6,693 nt of DNA, taken from positions 1-6,693 of the forward strand of contig CAIYQH010000080.1 in assembly GCA_903928285.1 (NCBI GenBank), given 5' to 3'. The DNA is from an uncultured Bacteroidales bacterium. Its GTDB lineage: Bacteria > Bacteroidota > Bacteroidia > Bacteroidales > FEN-979. Of this stretch, positions 4,393 to 6,693 are shown piece by piece. A program made the translations under genes and the position numbers. Under the pieces are notes generated by a model that ran no database searches, was not told the DNA's origin, and saw only the letters and a list, made by a program, of their open reading frames with translations. Each line of letters starts with the position of its first letter. Position 1 is the first letter of the stretch.

Positions 4393-6540
4393 TTACCTCA
4401 CGAGTGTCAAAGTTCCTGACAGGCTCCTGAATTCGGGAGGAGACTCCGACGATTTGTAAACAATAACATAAACATAGGTTCCCCCGGTACACGGCTGCCC
4501 TTGAAAAGTGCCATCCCAGCCATTGGTCACTGCTTCTGAAGAAAAAACCAGTTGTCCGGACCGGCTGTAGATGTTCATACTGAATTGTCGTATGTTGGCC
4601 GAAAGAGGCAGGAAATGATCATTCACACCGTCACCGTTTGGTGAAAAAGCATCGGGAACCCGGATGACGATTTCACAACCCTTGCCGTTTGTAATCCAGA
4701 GGGCTGCAGTGTCGGCATTCGAGCACCCATGGATGTCGGTATAGCGATAAACAATGCTGCTCAATCCGGCACCTTCAAGGGCCGGATTGAGCATTTTCCT
4801 TACCACACCATTGATTGAATACACTCCACCCAGCGGAATCCCTCCTGAAAGAGGGAGGGAAGGGGCATTGAAACAAATGGAATCGTACCGACTAAGTGTA
4901 ACAGCAGGTAACGGATAAATAGTGACAGGGATCGTTGAGGCAGGACTTGACCCGCATTCCAGGTTGTTTCCGGAAACAGAGAGGATGCCGGAAGTGGTTG
5001 TGTCCGAAAATCCCAGCGTTGCCGATGAACCATGGTTGGTCAGGGCAGCGCCTGATCCGGTATAGTTCCACACATAGGAAGTTGCATTGGAATCAGGAAC
5101 AACAGAATATACCTGCACTGTATTTCCCTTGCAGATATTCTGATCGCCACTGATGGCCCCCGGATTAAGCGGGGTCCGTTTCACGGTAAATGAAATGTTA
5201 GGCGCACTGGCGCTTGCCACGTACCACCATGAGTTGATGGTATTGGTATCTCCAATGTCGATGTTCCATAAATGACATCCCAGCGGATCATTGCAACCCG
5301 TGAGGTTAACTGTTCCGGAACCGGAGAGCAGGCTGTCGTCCCAGAAAATCGAAGGCGAGACCCCCGGCGGGCGGATAACCGCCACCTTATAGCCGTTGTC
5401 GTTGTACTCTATGTCATAAATCGGCAAATGGGTAATGCCATGGATAAAGCGGATCGTACTTGTGACGGCGGTGCCGTTTTTCACAGGGTTTCCCTTCCCG
5501 TCTATTCCGTTCCAGTGGATAATATTGTAACCGGTTCCACCCGGGTTGGCTAAAACATTGGCTGTGATCTTCACATCCTGAGGATCTGCCCCCGGATGCG
5601 GATTTACTTCAATAAAAAGTTCGAGGATCCCGTCCTGGTCGACCTTCACCTTAATATCAACACTGCCGTTGCAATTGCTGGTGGTGGTTATCGGCAGGAT
5701 AATCCCCGGCTCGGCTTTTCCGGTCGGGAAGATGCTGCTGTCGGGGTCTGCCAGGAATATCTTGTACTGCGGATAGGTATGAAAACCGGTTCGCGACTGG
5801 CGGTCGACGCTGATATTCCCGGTGGTGGAACAGCCAGTTTTGTTACTTGAAATAGAGAAGGTTCCCCCTATAAATCCATTGCAATTCACAGCTGTCACGA
5901 TACTGTCGTCGGAAAGGATAAACATGTTACCCCAGAAACGGTTGTTGGTAGGGGGCGGTTCTACATTTCCGCAGTTAAACTGCCAGGCTTTCGACCAAAC
6001 CCTGCCCAAAACAGGCTGACCCGCTGAACTGACCACGGTAATATCGAAAAAAGAAAACATGATCCGGGCCTTTTCACTGTAAATCGTAAGGCTGTCGGGG
6101 GGGTAATAAAACTCAAGATAATAGTCACCCGGAACCGTAGGCTGGTATTGGATCGGGTCGTATCCCCCGGAACCGGGAAACGGACCATTGACGGCCTTTT
6201 TATAGGTATCGATAAAGCCCTGCTGGCCTGAAACAGGCACTATATTCGGACCCACCACAATATTGCCCGAGGGGTCGGTCAACCGGTATTGCACCTGCGA
6301 CTGAACAAGGTAATTGATTGCTCCAAGTCCAAAATTTATTTTTTCGGAAGTACCGGCAACATGGATATTGATCCTGAACTCAGGCGCTGCATTGAAGAAT
6401 CCGAAATTGTTACGGGATTTATCAATGCACAACTGACCCGCAGCGCTATCGAAGGGTGCAATCTGCTTTGTTCCTTCTGCCAGGGTAACCAGGCGAACGC
6501 AAAGCAGGAGGAAAATGGAAAACAGGAACCTTTTCCCCAT
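4393..6540 (-). CDS. secreted T9SS type B cargo protein with CHU_C (gliding motility-associated) C-terminal domain
   Basis: A 715-residue exported protein. The N-terminus MGKRFLFSIFLLLCVRLVTLA is a signal peptide (positive start, hydrophobic core, likely cleavage after A21). Residues about 22-330 are beta-rich, with a segment RLTDPSGNIVVGP...GYDPIQYQPTVPGDYYLEF known from large Bacteroidetes surface proteins. Residues about 337-390 contain IIHWNGIDGKGNPVKNG, resembling a FlgD-like Ig module. A PKD-like module spans about 458-543. An Ig-like module of the type LPLSGGIPLGGVYS...VYRYTDIHGCSNADTA spans 544-620. The last ~90 residues, from VPDAFSPNGDGVNDHF (628-643) through IYSRSGQLVFSS, NGWDG and GGTYVYVIVY to the terminal LTLVR, form the CHU_C / type B sorting domain. 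The protein is therefore expected to cross the outer membrane by the type IX system and be surface-attached or released. No catalytic domain is recognised; adhesin or matrix roles are guesses. It is unrelated in function to the downstream metabolic genes. Confidence 0.93.
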   Translation of the reverse strand: MGKRFLFSIFLLLCVRLVTLAEGTKQIAPFDSAAGQLCIDKSRNNFGFFNAAPEFRINIHVAGTSEKINFGLGAINYLVQSQVQYRLTDPSGNIVVGPNIVPVSGQQGFIDTYKKAVNGPFPGSGGYDPIQYQPTVPGDYYLEFYYPPDSLTIYSEKARIMFSFFDITVVSSAGQPVLGRVWSKAWQFNCGNVEPPPTNNRFWGNMFILSDDSIVTAVNCNGFIGGTFSISSNKTGCSTTGNISVDRQSRTGFHTYPQYKIFLADPDSSIFPTGKAEPGIILPITTTSNCNGSVDIKVKVDQDGILELFIEVNPHPGADPQDVKITANVLANPGGTGYNIIHWNGIDGKGNPVKNGTAVTSTIRFIHGITHLPIYDIEYNDNGYKVAVIRPPGVSPSIFWDDSLLSGSGTVNLTGCNDPLGCHLWNIDIGDTNTINSWWYVASASAPNISFTVKRTPLNPGAISGDQNICKGNTVQVYSVVPDSNATSYVWNYTGSGAALTNHGSSATLGFSDTTTSGILSVSGNNLECGSSPASTIPVTIYPLPAVTLSRYDSICFNAPSLPLSGGIPLGGVYSINGVVRKMLNPALEGAGLSSIVYRYTDIHGCSNADTAALWITNGKGCEIVIRVPDAFSPNGDGVNDHFLPLSANIRQFSMNIYSRSGQLVFSSEAVTNGWDGTFQGQPCTGGTYVYVIVYKSSESPPEFRSLSGTLTLVR
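4758..4793. repeat. 36-nt near-perfect inverted repeat inside the T9SS cargo gene
   Basis: Arms TGCTCAATCCGGC (4758-4770) and GCCGGATTGAGCA (4781-4793) are perfect 13-base reverse complements around a 10-base centre. The centre itself holds CCTT-C-AAGG (4772-4780), so the element could fold nearly end to end with one bulged base at 4771. It encodes about residues 583-595 (MLNPALEGAGLSS) in the last Ig-like module and keeps the reading frame. No T-run follows on the coding (minus) strand; on the plus strand TTTT follows at 4794-4797. Confidence 0.85.
4839..4860. repeat. 7-bp inverted repeat TCCCTCC-N8-GGAGGGA within the T9SS cargo gene
   Basis: Arms TCCCTCC (4839-4845) and GGAGGGA (4854-4860) flank eight bases. 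It is GC-rich and lies 45 bp from the larger inverted repeat, in the DNA for PSLPLSGGI of the same Ig-like module. It is purine-rich on one strand, so its composition explains part of the symmetry. It would form a stable mRNA stem-loop. Confidence 0.5.
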
Positions 6541-6547
6541 CGGGTAT

Positions 6548-6555
6548 CAAATTTA
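6548..6555 (-). promoter_or_regulatory. perfect -7-like element TAAATTTG just before the T9SS cargo gene
   Basis: TAAATTTG on the minus strand fits TAnnTTTG exactly but lies only 7 nt before the start codon at 6540. Transcription from it would give an almost leaderless mRNA. The nearest upstream TTTG (6581-6584) is 25 nt away, too far for the usual spacing. The surrounding 6556-6600 stretch is very AT-rich, so chance matches are likely, and the real promoter may be another site in this leader. Confidence 0.25.
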
Positions 6556-6593
6556 CAAGAGGATAAAATTAAATAATAATCAAAAGAAATGGT

Positions 6594-6621
6594 AAAAAAA
6601 ACGAATCGTTTTTCAGATTCG
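6594..6621 (-). terminator. intrinsic terminator (minus strand) of a gene beyond the right edge
   Basis: On the minus strand CGAATC-TGAAAAAC-GATTCG (6621 to 6602) is a 6-bp stem with an 8-base loop, followed immediately by eight T residues (6601-6594). This has the form of a short Rho-independent terminator. It lies upstream of the T9SS cargo gene and so would end a minus-strand transcript entering from the right. TAA (6691-6693) or TGA (6670-6672) on that strand could be the stop codon of that gene. Confidence 0.6.
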
Positions 6622-6693
6622 GATGAAATGGCAATGAAGCAACCCATCGGGGCAGTGGCACTTGAAATTTCAGAAATTGAGGGTCCCTGATTA

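Noticed and set aside
4424..4439. Imperfect 16-bp palindrome CTCCTGAATTCGGGAG near the end of the cargo gene, considered as a terminator
   Set aside because: It lies inside the coding region upstream of the stop codon, has one mismatched pair and no following T-run.
6336..6647. 103-residue minus-strand ORF overlapping the start of the T9SS cargo gene
   Set aside because: It is out of frame with a clear signal-peptide-bearing gene and crosses the terminator hairpin and AT-rich leader. Its phenylalanine-rich part comes from the T-runs.
1..6693. CRISPR array, tRNA or rRNA genes, insertion sequences, or phage genes
   Set aside because: I found no regularly spaced direct repeats, no cloverleaf-like or rRNA-like sequence, and no transposase or phage motif on either strand.

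Overview
The window looks like a chromosomal segment from a Bacteroidetes bacterium, probably an anaerobic or fermentative member. Three things support this. The large protein at 4393-6540 ends in a Bacteroidetes-specific CHU_C / type IX secretion type B sorting domain. Most leaders are AT-rich with little Shine-Dalgarno signal. Elements resembling the Bacteroidetes promoter (-33 TTTG, -7 TAnnTTTG) precede transcription units. All credible genes lie on the minus strand, so they are read from right to left.

Reading in transcription order, 6541-6693 is non-coding as far as I can see. It carries a hairpin plus T-run (minus strand) that looks like the intrinsic terminator of a gene beyond the right edge, then the leader of the next gene. 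Bases 6540-4393 encode a secreted, modular T9SS cargo protein of 715 residues: signal peptide, long N-terminal beta-rich region, FlgD-like segment, PKD-like and Ig-like modules, CHU_C domain. The DNA of the last Ig-like module contains two strong stem-loops. After a 135-bp gap with a candidate promoter and an interrupted palindrome comes a fold-type I PLP aminotransferase (4257-2935). After a further 163 bp comes a compact four-gene cluster: two-[4Fe-4S] ferredoxin (2771-2541), alpha (2520-1438), beta (1435-623) and gamma (571-53) subunits of a CoA-dependent 2-oxoacid:ferredoxin oxidoreductase of the VOR/KGOR type.

The metabolic genes fit one pathway. The aminotransferase could convert an amino acid to its 2-oxoacid. 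The oxidoreductase could then decarboxylate this to the acyl-CoA, with electrons passing via the VorD-like subunit to ferredoxin, or the reverse. The exact substrate (branched-chain, 2-oxoglutarate, aromatic) cannot be settled from sequence alone, although the alpha subunit resembles proteins annotated VorB.

I did not find an obviously new multi-gene system. The observations most worth checking are an apparent frameshift at the 3' end of the gamma-subunit gene, a 36-nt near-perfect inverted repeat inside the T9SS cargo gene, and palindromic structure over the presumed aminotransferase promoter.
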